Source: Lacinutrix sp. MedPE-SW (GTDB taxonomy: Bacteria; Bacteroidota; Bacteroidia; Flavobacteriales; Flavobacteriaceae). Taken from it: a stretch of DNA of 64,000 nucleotides. Below the pieces are notes generated by a model that was not told the origin of the DNA, made no database searches, and worked only from the letters and a program-made list of their open reading frames with translations. Position 1 is the first letter of the stretch; each line of letters begins with the position of its first letter. The stretch spans positions 166,776 to 230,775 of the forward strand of contig NZ_MPCX01000004.1 of assembly GCF_001874145.1 (NCBI RefSeq). Reading direction: 5' to 3'. This document shows, one piece after another, positions 53,042 through 61,112 of the stretch. Made by a program: the position numbers and the translations under genes.

Positions 53042-53641
53042 ATGTTATTTCCTTCCGAAGCAATAAAACTAAATCTTCCAGATGCAGATATAAGTTATTT
53101 TCCTAATATTTTTAATGCTAATGAATCTTCAATACTCTTTAATACCTTACTAAAAGAGACACATTGGCAGCAAGACACTATCAAAATTTTTGGTAAAACA
53201 CACTTACAACCTAGATTAACTGCTTTATTTGCAGAAAATAGCAATTCCTATAGTTACTCTAATATAACAATGCATCCCAAACCTTTTTCTAAGGCTCTAT
53301 TAGACATAAAATTAAAAGTAGAAAATATAACTAATACTAGTTTTACTACATGTTTAGCTAACTATTACAGAGATGGAAACGATAGTAATGGTTGGCATGC
53401 AGATAATGAGAAAGAGTTAGGTGAAAACCCAATAATAGCATCAATAAGTTTTGGAGGTGTACGCCAATTTAATTTAAAACATAGGTTTAAAAAAACGCTT
53501 AAATCTAAGTTAGTATTAGAAAATGGTAGTTTACTACTTATGCAAGGTAAAACGCAACATTTCTGGTTACACCAAATTCCTAAAACAAAAAAGAAAGTTG
53601 CACCTAGAATTAATCTTACATTTAGAATAATAAAACATTAA
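53042..53641 (+). CDS. AlkB-like 2-oxoglutarate/Fe(II) dioxygenase
   Basis: A 199-residue dioxygenase. The iron ligands are H and D in NGWHADNEKELG (about 115-127) and a C-terminal histidine in FWLHQIPKTK; the 2-oxoglutarate-binding arginines lie in PRINLTFR at the end. FGKTHLQPRLTALF near 52-66 is the substrate-recognition segment of DNA-repair AlkB proteins. It probably reverses N-alkyl damage in DNA or RNA. It overlaps no gene and is ended by a hairpin eight bases downstream. Confidence 0.9.
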   Translation: MLFPSEAIKLNLPDADISYFPNIFNANESSILFNTLLKETHWQQDTIKIFGKTHLQPRLTALFAENSNSYSYSNITMHPKPFSKALLDIKLKVENITNTSFTTCLANYYRDGNDSNGWHADNEKELGENPIIASISFGGVRQFNLKHRFKKTLKSKLVLENGSLLLMQGKTQHFWLHQIPKTKKKVAPRINLTFRIIKH

Positions 53642-53648
53642 AACAAAA

Positions 53649-53676
53649 AAAACCGAAGTCCCTCAACTTCGGTTTT
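53649..53676 (+). terminator. terminator after the AlkB-like gene
   Basis: AAAACCGAAGT and ACTTCGGTTTT pair over 11 bases around CCCTCA; the right arm ends in TTTT. Confidence 0.75.
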
Positions 53677-53996
53677 CTATTATTTGCAATATATTTTTTA
53701 GGTTAGATTTAGGGTTACTATATCAACTAAAGCGGTGCAAATATTAATTAATTAATCCATTGAACTAAAGTATGTGATTTTAGTACTCTGCTAATGTATA
53801 ACAGATTTTAATTTTTAAACGATTAAGAGCTTCTATTTTCGACGAAATACACATAATTTTAACATTTACAGACAAAATATTGGTAATTATCGACGAAATA
53901 CATCTTTTTTAAAATAAAAAAAATAGAAAAATGTTTAATATTTAAATGTAAATTAGCCATTATAATTTAAGTTTTACTTATTTAAAATATTAAACT
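53677..53996. other. gene-free interval of about 320 bases
   Basis: I see no open frame, RNA fold or mobile-element end here. The only structure is a pair of direct repeats, listed separately. The A+T content is high and a plain TAnnTTTG box before the hydrolase gene was not found. Confidence 0.6.
53840..53902. repeat. two direct copies of CGACGAAATACA, 51 bases apart
   Basis: CGACGAAATACA occurs at 53840-53851 and again at 53891-53902, in the same orientation, about 100-155 bases before the alpha/beta hydrolase start. Both copies are preceded by a T- or A-rich stretch (ATTTT and ATTAT). The pair could be a regulator-binding site or remnants of a repeat unit; no regulator gene is adjacent. 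Confidence 0.5.
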
Positions 53997-54920
53997 ATGA
54001 AATCATTACATCTTATTTTATTATTACTTTTTGGTAATTTTCTTTTAGCACAAGAAATTAATTACTCTAGTAAAGAAATAGCGATTAACACATTAATAGA
54101 TGGTACGCTTTTAACTCCAAAAGATAATACTAAAGCTAGTTTGGTAATTATTATTGCTGGCTCTGGACCAACAGATAGAGATGGAAATCAAAACTTTTTA
54201 AAAAGTAATGCTTTAAAAAAATTAGCAATTGGCTTAACAAACAATAACATTGCAACTTTTAGATATGATAAACGTATTGTAAAACAAATTAGAAAAAACA
54301 AAGTTGATAAAAATATTATGTTTGATGATTTTGTTACAGATGCTAAAGCTGTAATAGATTATTTTAAAACAAATTATGCCTTTAAAAATATATACGTTGC
54401 AGGACATAGCCAAGGAAGCCTAGTAGGTATTATTGCTGCAAAAAATAGAGCCGACGGTTTAATTTCTATCGCTGGTGCAGGCCAGGCAATAGATCAAGTT
54501 ATTTTAGAGCAAATAGAAAAAACAGCACCAATGTTTACAGAAGATACTAAACGTATTTTTGGTGTTTTAGCAGAAGGCAAAACAACAACTAATTTTCCAC
54601 CTGCTCTAGCAAGTATATTTAATTTAGATGTACAACCATTTATAGCAAATTGGATGAGTTATAAGCCTCAAGAAGAAATTAAAAAACTGGAAATGCCAAT
54701 TTTAATAATTAATGGCACTAAAGATTTACAAGTAAGTGAAGCCGAAGCCAAATTATTAAATGATGCTGCTAGAACATCTACCCTAAAAATTATTGAAAAC
54801 ATGAACCATGTTATGGTGCCAATAACTGGTGGCGATTTAGAAAACTCTAAATCTTATAATGAAACTGCAAGAACTTTATCACCACAATTAATAGATAGTA
54901 TAGTAAAGTTTATAAAATAA
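53997..54920 (+). CDS. exported alpha/beta hydrolase
   Basis: A 307-residue serine hydrolase with signal peptide (LILLLLFGNFLLAQ). The oxyanion region is AGSGPTDRDGN (about 54-64), the nucleophile elbow is GHSQGS (about 135-140), the acid is probably the aspartate in NGTKDLQVS (about 240) and the histidine is in ENMNHVM (about 268). Such DUF1100/esterase-like proteins cleave esters or peptides. The gene stands alone and is followed by two copies of a hairpin-containing repeat. Confidence 0.88.
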   Translation: MKSLHLILLLLFGNFLLAQEINYSSKEIAINTLIDGTLLTPKDNTKASLVIIIAGSGPTDRDGNQNFLKSNALKKLAIGLTNNNIATFRYDKRIVKQIRKNKVDKNIMFDDFVTDAKAVIDYFKTNYAFKNIYVAGHSQGSLVGIIAAKNRADGLISIAGAGQAIDQVILEQIEKTAPMFTEDTKRIFGVLAEGKTTTNFPPALASIFNLDVQPFIANWMSYKPQEEIKKLEMPILIINGTKDLQVSEAEAKLLNDAARTSTLKIIENMNHVMVPITGGDLENSKSYNETARTLSPQLIDSIVKFIK

Positions 54921-54939
54921 AAAAAGCAGTAAATACCTA

Positions 54940-55090
54940 AATAGAAAAAGCATTCCAATACGGAATGCTTTTTCATACTAACCAACCAAAAATATGTAAT
55001 TAAAACTCGTAATTTAAAGTAACCACACTCTAAAATAGTCATTGTTTTTAATTACACTAAATATAAAACAATATGTGTGCCAAACTTTTT
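54940..55090. repeat. 151-bp direct repeat, copy 1
   Basis: The segment begins AATAGAAAAAGCATTCC and ends near GTGTGCCAAAC. It is nearly identical to 55143-55293 over the first 108 bases or so, then diverges, and matches again at GTGTGCCAAACTTT. The copies start 203 bases apart. It includes a terminator hairpin, then the word ACTAACCAACCAAAAATATG and TAATTTAAAGTAACCACACTCTAAAA (in two parts here). It has no long open frame. Confidence 0.75.
54945..54973 (+). terminator. hairpin terminator of repeat copy 1
   Basis: AAAAAGCATTCC-AATAC-GGAATGCTTTTT pairs over 12 bases and ends in five T residues, 25 bases after the hydrolase stop codon. Confidence 0.8.
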
Positions 55091-55142
55091 TTTGTCATTA
55101 TTAATTAACTGAATATTAAGAAAGTATTATCATAAATTAATA

Positions 55143-55293
55143 AATAGAAAAAGCATTCCAAGACGGAATGCTTTTTCATACTAACCAACCAAAAATATGA
55201 TAAATAACCACTCGTAATTTAAAGTAACCACACTCTAAAAAAGTCGCTGTAGTTATTCACGATTAGTATATTTCAATTAGTGTGCCAAACTTT
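55143..55293. repeat. 151-bp direct repeat, copy 2 (with a second terminator hairpin)
   Basis: The copy begins AATAGAAAAAGCATTCC and contains the hairpin AAAAAGCATTCC-AAGAC-GGAATGCTTTTT at 55148-55176, the CTAACCAACCAAAAATATG word and the shared ACTCGTAATTTAAAGTAACC stretch. It ends 64 bases before the DUF819 start. The first part (to about 55250) is almost identical to copy 1; the rest is more diverged. The interval 54921-55356 holds nothing else that I recognise. Confidence 0.75.
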
Positions 55294-55356
55294 ATTTACT
55301 TGTTTTTTTTATACAACTTTTAATTCTGTATTTTGCAAAAACTTAAACTAACAACT

Positions 55357-56667
55357 ATGGATAATACACCTTTATTTACAAACGATACTATTGTATTTGG
55401 ATTATTAATGCTAGCCTTAGGCTTTATCTTTTATACAGAATCTATTGAAAAAGGATTCTGGCCAAAATTCTATAAAATTGTTCCTGGCCTATTTTTAGCT
55501 TATATGATTCCTGCAATATTTACAACATTTGGGTTAATAGCTCCAGAATGGGAAACGGTAAAAGCAAGTGGTGAAATTGTAACAGAAAAATCTAATCTTT
55601 ATTTCGTTTCAAGTCGTTATTTATTACCAGCAGCATTAGTTTTAATGACTTTAAGTATAGATTTAAAAGCCGTATTTAATTTAGGTTGGAAAGCACTTAT
55701 TATGTTTTTTACAGGTACTATAGGTATTGTAATTGGTGGGCCAATAGCTATTTTATTAATATCTATTATTTCTCCAGAAACCGTTGGTGGTGCTGGACCA
55801 GATGCTGTATGGCGCGGACTATCTACACTTGCAGGAAGTTGGATTGGTGGTGGCGCTAACCAAACTGCAATGTTAGAAATTTACGGATATAACCAAAAAC
55901 TTTATGGAGGTATGGTATTTGTAGATATTGTTGTAGCCAATGTATGGATGGCAATATTATTAATTGGTATTGGTAAACGAGATAAAATAAACAAATGGCT
56001 AAAGGCCGATACTTCTTCTATTGAAGAGCTAAAAGTGAAAGTTTCTACTTTTTCTGAAAAAGTAAAGAGAAATCCATCTGTTACAGATATGATGATTCTT
56101 GGTGCAATTGCATTTGGCACTGTTAGTATCGCTCATTTTTTAGCTGAATTTTTAGCACCATTTTTCGAAAATGTTGTTGCAGGAATACAATCTCCAACTA
56201 CAAAAAATATATTTACATTCTTAGGTTCAAAATTCTTTTGGATGATAAGTATTTCAACATTAATAGCCATTCTACTATCTTTTACAAAAGCCAAAACTTA
56301 CGAAGGTGCTGGAGCAAGTAAATTTGGAAGTGTGTTTATTTATATATTAGTTGCTAGTATTGGTATGAAAATGGATTTAACACTAATATTTGACAATGTT
56401 GGTCTAATTGCCGTAGGTATTGTATGGATGACTATTCATGCAGTGTTATTAATATTTGTAGCCAAAATAATTAAAGCTCCATATTTCTTTTTAGCAGTTG
56501 GTAGTCAAGCTAATGTTGGTGGTGCTGCTTCTGCTCCAATTGTAGCTTCTGCTTTTCATCCATCCTTAGCAACTGTAGGTGTTTTACTTGCCGTATTTGG
56601 TTATGCTGTTGGAACCGTTGCTGCAATTGGTTGTACAATTTTAATGGAATTAGCCGCTGCTGGTTAG
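55357..56667 (+). CDS. DUF819 family integral membrane protein
   Basis: A 436-residue polytopic protein with about ten to twelve membrane segments. I use the ATG at 55357 (MDNTPLFTNDTIVFGLL); the track start is a TTG 24 bases earlier. The DUF819 landmarks are glycine-rich: GTIGIVIGGPIAI, AGSWIGGGANQTAM (about 163-176) and AVGSQANVGGAASAPIVASAF near 385-405. The symmetric GG/N motifs suggest a transporter related to sodium-coupled carriers, but no substrate is established. Confidence 0.87.
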   Translation: MDNTPLFTNDTIVFGLLMLALGFIFYTESIEKGFWPKFYKIVPGLFLAYMIPAIFTTFGLIAPEWETVKASGEIVTEKSNLYFVSSRYLLPAALVLMTLSIDLKAVFNLGWKALIMFFTGTIGIVIGGPIAILLISIISPETVGGAGPDAVWRGLSTLAGSWIGGGANQTAMLEIYGYNQKLYGGMVFVDIVVANVWMAILLIGIGKRDKINKWLKADTSSIEELKVKVSTFSEKVKRNPSVTDMMILGAIAFGTVSIAHFLAEFLAPFFENVVAGIQSPTTKNIFTFLGSKFFWMISISTLIAILLSFTKAKTYEGAGASKFGSVFIYILVASIGMKMDLTLIFDNVGLIAVGIVWMTIHAVLLIFVAKIIKAPYFFLAVGSQANVGGAASAPIVASAFHPSLATVGVLLAVFGYAVGTVAAIGCTILMELAAAG

Positions 56668-56721
56668 TATTTAATTATTTTTTATAGCATATTTGCGCAC
56701 TTAACTTTTTAAATAAAATTC

Positions 56722-57426
56722 ATGCAAAAACTAATAGCAATACTGTGTCTTTCACTTATTTTCTCTTGCGGAAGTGATGACAGTTCTAAATTAACTGTAA
56801 AAGGTCAAATTAAAGGTTTAAAAAAAGGAACTATTTACTTAAAAAAAGCAAATGATTCTACTTTAGTAACTGTAGATTCTTTAATTGTAAATGGAGATTC
56901 AAACTTTAAATTAGAAAGTAATATAGAAGAACCTGAAGTATTTTACCTTGAATTAGATAAAAATGATAACGATGAGAGCCAAATTTCATTTTTTGCAGCT
57001 AAAGGTGTAACTGAGATTAATACAACTTTAAAAAACTTTGTTTACGACGCCACTATAAATGGAAGTGAACAACAAGACAAATTAAACGATTACCGTAACA
57101 TGTTGACAAAGTTTAATAATAGGTATTTAGATTTGATAAAAGAGAATTTAGAGGCAATGCAAAACAATGATACAATAGCAGTTGCCAAAGCGCAAAAAGA
57201 ATCTAAAAATTTAGAAAAAAGAAAATATTTGTATACTGCTAATTACGCGATTACTATAAAAGACAGTGAAGTTGCTCCTTATTTAGCGCTAAGTGAATTA
57301 TATAATGCAAATATTAAGTTATTAGATACTATTAATAATTCTCTTACTCCAAAAATAAAAGCTTCACTTTACGGAAAAAAATTACAAAATTTTATAAACG
57401 ATATTAAAGCTGAAGAACAACAATAA
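56722..57426 (+). CDS. DUF4369 domain-containing lipoprotein
   Basis: A 234-residue lipoprotein (ILCLSLIFSCGSD, cysteine at 16) with the DUF4369 beta domain at the N terminus (LTVKGQIKGLKKGTIYLKK, then a VDSL element) and a helical second half. In Bacteroidota such N-terminal domains often precede a thioredoxin domain; here no CxxC thioredoxin is present, so this is the short form. Function unknown. Confidence 0.82.
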   Translation: MQKLIAILCLSLIFSCGSDDSSKLTVKGQIKGLKKGTIYLKKANDSTLVTVDSLIVNGDSNFKLESNIEEPEVFYLELDKNDNDESQISFFAAKGVTEINTTLKNFVYDATINGSEQQDKLNDYRNMLTKFNNRYLDLIKENLEAMQNNDTIAVAKAQKESKNLEKRKYLYTANYAITIKDSEVAPYLALSELYNANIKLLDTINNSLTPKIKASLYGKKLQNFINDIKAEEQQ

Positions 57427-57446
57427 ACAAGATTTATATAAAATAA

Positions 57447-57481
57447 AAGGCCTGAGTTTAATTTAAAACTCAGGCTTTTTT
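57447..57481 (+). terminator. terminator after the DUF4369 gene
   Basis: GCCTGAGTTT and AAACTCAGGC pair over 10 bases around a short A/T loop, followed by seven T residues. Confidence 0.85.
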
Positions 57482-57516
57482 ATTGCTCAAAATACTATAA
57501 GAAAGTATATAAAATC

Positions 57517-57549
57517 AAAAAAACCTTAATTACAAAAGTAATTAAGGTT
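57517..57549 (-). terminator. terminator after tRNA-Thr
   Basis: AACCTTAATTAC-AAAA-GTAATTAAGGTT is a perfect 12-bp hairpin. On the minus strand it is followed by a T run and lies seven bases past the tRNA 3' end. Confidence 0.85.
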
Positions 57550-57556
57550 TATTAAG

Positions 57557-57630
57557 AGCCGATGGAGGGACTCGAACCCACGACCTGCTGATTACAAATC
57601 AGCTGCTCTAGCCAGCTGAGCTACATCGGC
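57557..57630 (-). tRNA. tRNA-Thr (anticodon UGU)
   Basis: The minus strand gives a full cloverleaf: acceptor GCCGATG/CATCGGC with discriminator T, D arm GCTC..GAGC, anticodon stem GCTGA/TCAGC around TTTGTAA giving anticodon TGT, and T arm with GTTCGAG. Length 74 bases, no encoded CCA. Confidence 0.95.
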
Positions 57631-57687
57631 GAAGCGAGTGCAAATATAAATTTGTAATTTATATTTGCAAACTTTTTTTTAAACTTT

Positions 57688-57954
57688 TTACAGTTTATTT
57701 ATTCTTTCTATAAGTTCGCGACCCTTAGTCTCTAATTCTGTGTTAATTGACTTAAAGTGTGCTTTTTTATTTTCTACATCTTTTGCGTTTACTTTTGCTA
57801 TTAAAACGTCAAAAGTCTCAATTGCATCATCAATAATTGCTTCGCTTTCTTTAGTTTCTTTTGTTGGGTTAGTATATTCCCACACATAAACTGCTTCAAT
57901 AATGTCTCCTAAAACATAATTAATGTCTTTTTTTAGGTCTCTTTTATTTGCCAT
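57688..57954 (-). CDS. small helical cytoplasmic protein of unknown function
   Basis: An 88-residue charged, all-helical protein (MANKRDLKKDINYVLGDIIEAVYVWE, then two further helices ending in ERINKL). No signal peptide or membrane segment. A TAATTTTG promoter box lies 22 bases upstream. A short conserved flavobacterial protein is likely; I do not know a function. Confidence 0.65.
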   Translation of the reverse strand: MANKRDLKKDINYVLGDIIEAVYVWEYTNPTKETKESEAIIDDAIETFDVLIAKVNAKDVENKKAHFKSINTELETKGRELIERINKL

Positions 57955-57976
57955 AATATAATTATTTATTTAACGG

Positions 57977-57984
57977 CAAAATTA
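57977..57984 (-). promoter_or_regulatory. -7 promoter box TAATTTTG
   Basis: The minus strand reads TAATTTTG, an exact TAnnTTTG match, 22 bases before the start of the 88-residue protein gene. Confidence 0.5.
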
Positions 57985-58117
57985 AACATTAACTTGTAAT
58001 TGTAGAGCTTTTTTTTAAGTATTTTAATTATAGATATACTGTAATATATATTTTCAATAAAATGCTTTTAAATAAGCTAAAAATTGGTAAAAAAATATAG
58101 GTGTTGTTTATTTATTA

Positions 58118-58525
58118 TTAACCAGAATACGTTACAAAATTACGAGGTGTTTCGTAAAGTGTTATTTCAAGGTCTAGATGGGATTCTAATTTAGCTTTAA
58201 TCTTATTATATATTATTACAACAATATTTTCGGCTGTGGGATTTAGTGTTTTAAATTCAGGCACATCTAAATTTAGATTTTTATGGTCGAAAGCATCTTC
58301 AATTTCAGTTTTAATAATCTGCTTTAATACTTTCATATCCATAACATAACCTGTTTCTTGGTCTATGTTGCCGGTAACACTCGCTATTAACTCATAATTG
58401 TGCCCATGGTAATTGGGATTATTGCATTTACCAAAAACAGCGTTATTTTTAGTCTCGCTCCAATCCTTTCTATACAACCTATGTGCTGCGTTAAAATGTG
58501 CTCGTCTACTTACCGTTACTTTCAT
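58118..58525 (-). CDS. queD: 6-carboxytetrahydropterin synthase / 6-pyruvoyltetrahydropterin synthase-like (QueD type)
   Basis: A 135-residue enzyme. The zinc ligands are H15, H40 and H42 (AHFNAAHR and NYHGHNYEL) and the catalytic cysteine is C34 in FGKCNNPNYHGHN. A C-terminal glutamate in LYETPRNFV completes the substrate pocket. It converts dihydroneopterin triphosphate to a 6-substituted tetrahydropterin, in queuosine or pterin synthesis. It overlaps the idi gene by 20 bases. No queC, queE or folE is in this window to settle which pathway. Confidence 0.87.
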   Translation of the reverse strand: MKVTVSRRAHFNAAHRLYRKDWSETKNNAVFGKCNNPNYHGHNYELIASVTGNIDQETGYVMDMKVLKQIIKTEIEDAFDHKNLNLDVPEFKTLNPTAENIVVIIYNKIKAKLESHLDLEITLYETPRNFVTYSG

Positions 58526-59045
58526 TTGATGTGTTTATGAATGTATAAAATTTATCAAATATAATTTTAAACCATGCTGTGTATATTTCTGGTTGCTGTG
58601 CAATATCTGTTTTCACAGCTTCTAATGGCATCCATTTCCAGGCTGCTACTTCACTTTTATTTATGTTAGGTTCTTTGTTATATGTTCCTACCATAATGTG
58701 ATCTAGCTCATGTTCTGTTAAACCATTATCAAAAGGTGCTTTGTATATAAAAGAGGTTTTTTCTTCAAGCTCTGTTTCAAAGCCCATTTCTTCTTGTAAA
58801 CGTCGTTTTCCTGCATCTAAATTGCTTTCTCCTTCTCTTTGGTGACTGCAACATGTATTGGTCCATAATCCTGGTGAATGATACTTATCTAACGCTCTTT
58901 GTTGTAGCATTAATTCATTATCATCATTAAAAACAAAAACTGAAAATGCGCGATGTAACAAAGCTTTCTCGTGTGCTTCCATTTTAGGCATTAAACCTAT
59001 TTGTTCGTCTTTTTCGTTTACTAAAATTACTTTTTCTTCTACCAT
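58506..59045 (-). CDS. idi: isopentenyl-diphosphate delta-isomerase (type I)
   Basis: A 179-residue Nudix-fold isomerase that interconverts IPP and DMAPP. I use the ATG at 59045 (MVEEKVILVNEKDEQIG); the track start at 59066 overlaps the TAAATTTG promoter box. The catalytic cysteine is in LWTNTCCSHQREGE, the Nudix box is RRLQEEMGFE, and the second catalytic glutamate region is TEHELDHIM. The downstream queD-like gene overlaps it by 20 bases. Confidence 0.92.
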   Translation of the reverse strand: MVEEKVILVNEKDEQIGLMPKMEAHEKALLHRAFSVFVFNDDNELMLQQRALDKYHSPGLWTNTCCSHQREGESNLDAGKRRLQEEMGFETELEEKTSFIYKAPFDNGLTEHELDHIMVGTYNKEPNINKSEVAAWKWMPLEAVKTDIAQQPEIYTAWFKIIFDKFYTFINTSNESNGK

Positions 59046-59063
59046 TTTATTTCTTGAGGTTAA

Positions 59064-59071
59064 CAAATTTA
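59064..59071 (-). promoter_or_regulatory. -7 promoter box TAAATTTG for idi
   Basis: The minus strand reads TAAATTTG, an exact TAnnTTTG match, 18 bases before the ATG at 59045. It excludes the longer start in the ORF track. Confidence 0.5.
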
Positions 59072-59125
59072 CAAAATAGAGTATACAAATATTATGTTTT
59101 AAGTTTATTTTAGTAATGATACTAA

Positions 59126-59163
59126 ATGAAAAAAGCGTTCTAAAGAATAGAACGCTTTTTTTT
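59126..59163 (-). terminator. terminator after the adhesin-PorP-OmpA operon
   Basis: AAAAAGCGTTCT and AGAACGCTTTTT pair over 12 bases around a 7-base loop; on the minus strand a T run follows. It lies 15 bases after the OmpA gene stop. Confidence 0.88.
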
Positions 59164-59177
59164 GTATTGAAATAGTT

Positions 59178-61094
59178 TTAGTTTTTTGTAACTATAAACA
59201 TACTTCTTCTATTTTGTTGGTGTTCTTCTTCAGAACATTTAACACCATTAGAACATCGGTTTACTAATTGAGATTCACCATAACCTCTACCTGATATCCT
59301 GCTAGAGGATATTCCTCCTTTTTCAATTATCCAATTTTTTGTTGACGTGTTTCTTCTTTGTGATAATGACTCATTATATGCGTCACGACCTCTTGAATCT
59401 GTATGTGATTGTACATCAATACTTACAGATGGATACTCTTTTAGGTAGTTTATAACTTTTTGAAGTTCTACTTGGGCATCTGGACGAATGTATGACTTAT
59501 CGAAATCGAAATAAATAGGATTTAAATTTAGTAAAACAAATAAATCTGTACCTACTTCTGCTGCCTGTTTCTCAGGTGTTAAATTTAGTTTTAATGCTAG
59601 GTCTAACTCAATTTCAGGATCAATTGAGTAAGTTAATTCTTCTGTGTTATAACCTTCTTTACTTGCTACTGCTCTATATGTTCCTTTTTTACAATCTGAA
59701 TTATAACTAAATGCTCCATTTTGATCTGAATTAAAACGGTAAACTTCTTTATTTTTAGAATTATAAACTATTACTGTTGCATCAGGTATTACTTGGTTTG
59801 TATTTTTATCTACTACTGTACCTGCAATTAATTGATTACAAACTTGTCTTTCGAATTTATAAATATCATCATCTCCTTTACCATTATATCTATTTGAAGT
59901 TAGATAACCTAAATTTGTAAATTCATCTATTATAAATTCAAAATCATCTCTTGAACTATTTATTGGTTTTCCAATATTTGTAACCGATTTTTTAGACCCT
60001 TCTAAATTTGCATAAAATACATCTAATCCTCCTAAACCTGGGTGACCATCTGATGAGAAATATAAAGTACCGTTATTACTAATGTATGGAAAGTTTTCTC
60101 TTCCTTCTGTATTTATTTCATCTCCAAGATTTGTAGGTTCTCCATATTCTCCATTTTCTAAAATATCTACCACAAATAAATCTGATTTTCCTTTAGTGCC
60201 TGGCATATCTGATGCGAAATAAAGCTTAGTGTTATCTAAACTTAAAGCTGGGTGTGCTACATTATAATCGTCATTATTAAAAGGCATAGAAACAACATCT
60301 ACCCATTCTCCAGCATCATTTAGTGTAGCTTTATAAATTTTAAGACCTACTACTCTATCACTACTTTTTCTCTTTTTACCGTTAATATAGTTATTACGTG
60401 TAAAATAAATTGTTTTTCCATCATTAGTAAATGATGTTGATGATTCATGAAATTTTGTATTTATTTTTTCTGAAAGTCTCTGAGGAGCTGCAGTATCATT
60501 TTCTACATAAAATAAATCTAAAAACGGTTGCTCGTTCCATTTATAAAGTCTTCCATCACCTCTTGATGAAGCAAAGACAATTCCATCTTTGTAGAAAGAG
60601 GTTCCAAAGTCTGAAAAACGAGAATTAAAGTCTAAATTTTCTATTGTAAAATTTCCAGAAAGTTTATCGATTGTAGTAAGATAATCTGGTGACTCCATAA
60701 ACTTTTTAGAACGTGAATCTTCAGGTTTTAATACAGAAAACTTTTTTAAATATTTATTAGCTTCTTCATATTTACCAGTAGCTTTTAATGCCATTGCATA
60801 TCTATAATAATATTCGAAATCTACAACAGAATCTTGAGCTAGTAACTCACCATACCATTTTGCAGCTTCTTCCATTTCAACATTAAAATAATATGCGTTT
60901 GCTAGCTTACTTAAAACTTCTGGACTGTTGTTTCCGTCTTCAACAAGTTTAGAAAGCTCTCTAATGGCTTCTTTATATTTTAAATTATTATATTCTTTAT
61001 CTACACTAGCATTAACTTTACCATCTTCTTGTGAAAAAGATATATTAAAGGTTAAAGCTAATATGGCTAATACTATATAAATTCTATTTTTCAT
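59178..61094 (-). CDS. OmpA-family outer-membrane protein with TPR, WD40-like and peptidoglycan-binding domains
   Basis: A 638-residue exported protein. Order: signal peptide (VLAILALTFNISFS), TPR region (about 25-130), PD40/WD40-like beta propeller (about 155-420, with YKDGIVFASSRGDG and LYFASDMPGTKGKSDLF), a carboxypeptidase-regulatory-like domain (about 425-500), and a C-terminal OmpA domain (about 520-638) with YFDFDKSYIRPDA, VQSHTDSRGRDAYNESLSQRR and RVSGRGYGE-like ISGRGYGESQ. This architecture accompanies T9SS surface proteins and anchors them to peptidoglycan. It is the last gene of the operon. Confidence 0.9.
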   Translation of the reverse strand: MKNRIYIVLAILALTFNISFSQEDGKVNASVDKEYNNLKYKEAIRELSKLVEDGNNSPEVLSKLANAYYFNVEMEEAAKWYGELLAQDSVVDFEYYYRYAMALKATGKYEEANKYLKKFSVLKPEDSRSKKFMESPDYLTTIDKLSGNFTIENLDFNSRFSDFGTSFYKDGIVFASSRGDGRLYKWNEQPFLDLFYVENDTAAPQRLSEKINTKFHESSTSFTNDGKTIYFTRNNYINGKKRKSSDRVVGLKIYKATLNDAGEWVDVVSMPFNNDDYNVAHPALSLDNTKLYFASDMPGTKGKSDLFVVDILENGEYGEPTNLGDEINTEGRENFPYISNNGTLYFSSDGHPGLGGLDVFYANLEGSKKSVTNIGKPINSSRDDFEFIIDEFTNLGYLTSNRYNGKGDDDIYKFERQVCNQLIAGTVVDKNTNQVIPDATVIVYNSKNKEVYRFNSDQNGAFSYNSDCKKGTYRAVASKEGYNTEELTYSIDPEIELDLALKLNLTPEKQAAEVGTDLFVLLNLNPIYFDFDKSYIRPDAQVELQKVINYLKEYPSVSIDVQSHTDSRGRDAYNESLSQRRNTSTKNWIIEKGGISSSRISGRGYGESQLVNRCSNGVKCSEEEHQQNRRSMFIVTKN

Positions 61095-61112
61095 AATTAG
61101 TTGTTTCTAAAA

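Noticed and set aside
54854-55042. 62-residue minus-strand ORF crossing the repeat
   Set aside because: It runs through the terminator hairpin and the end of the hydrolase gene, and shows no protein-like composition or start context.
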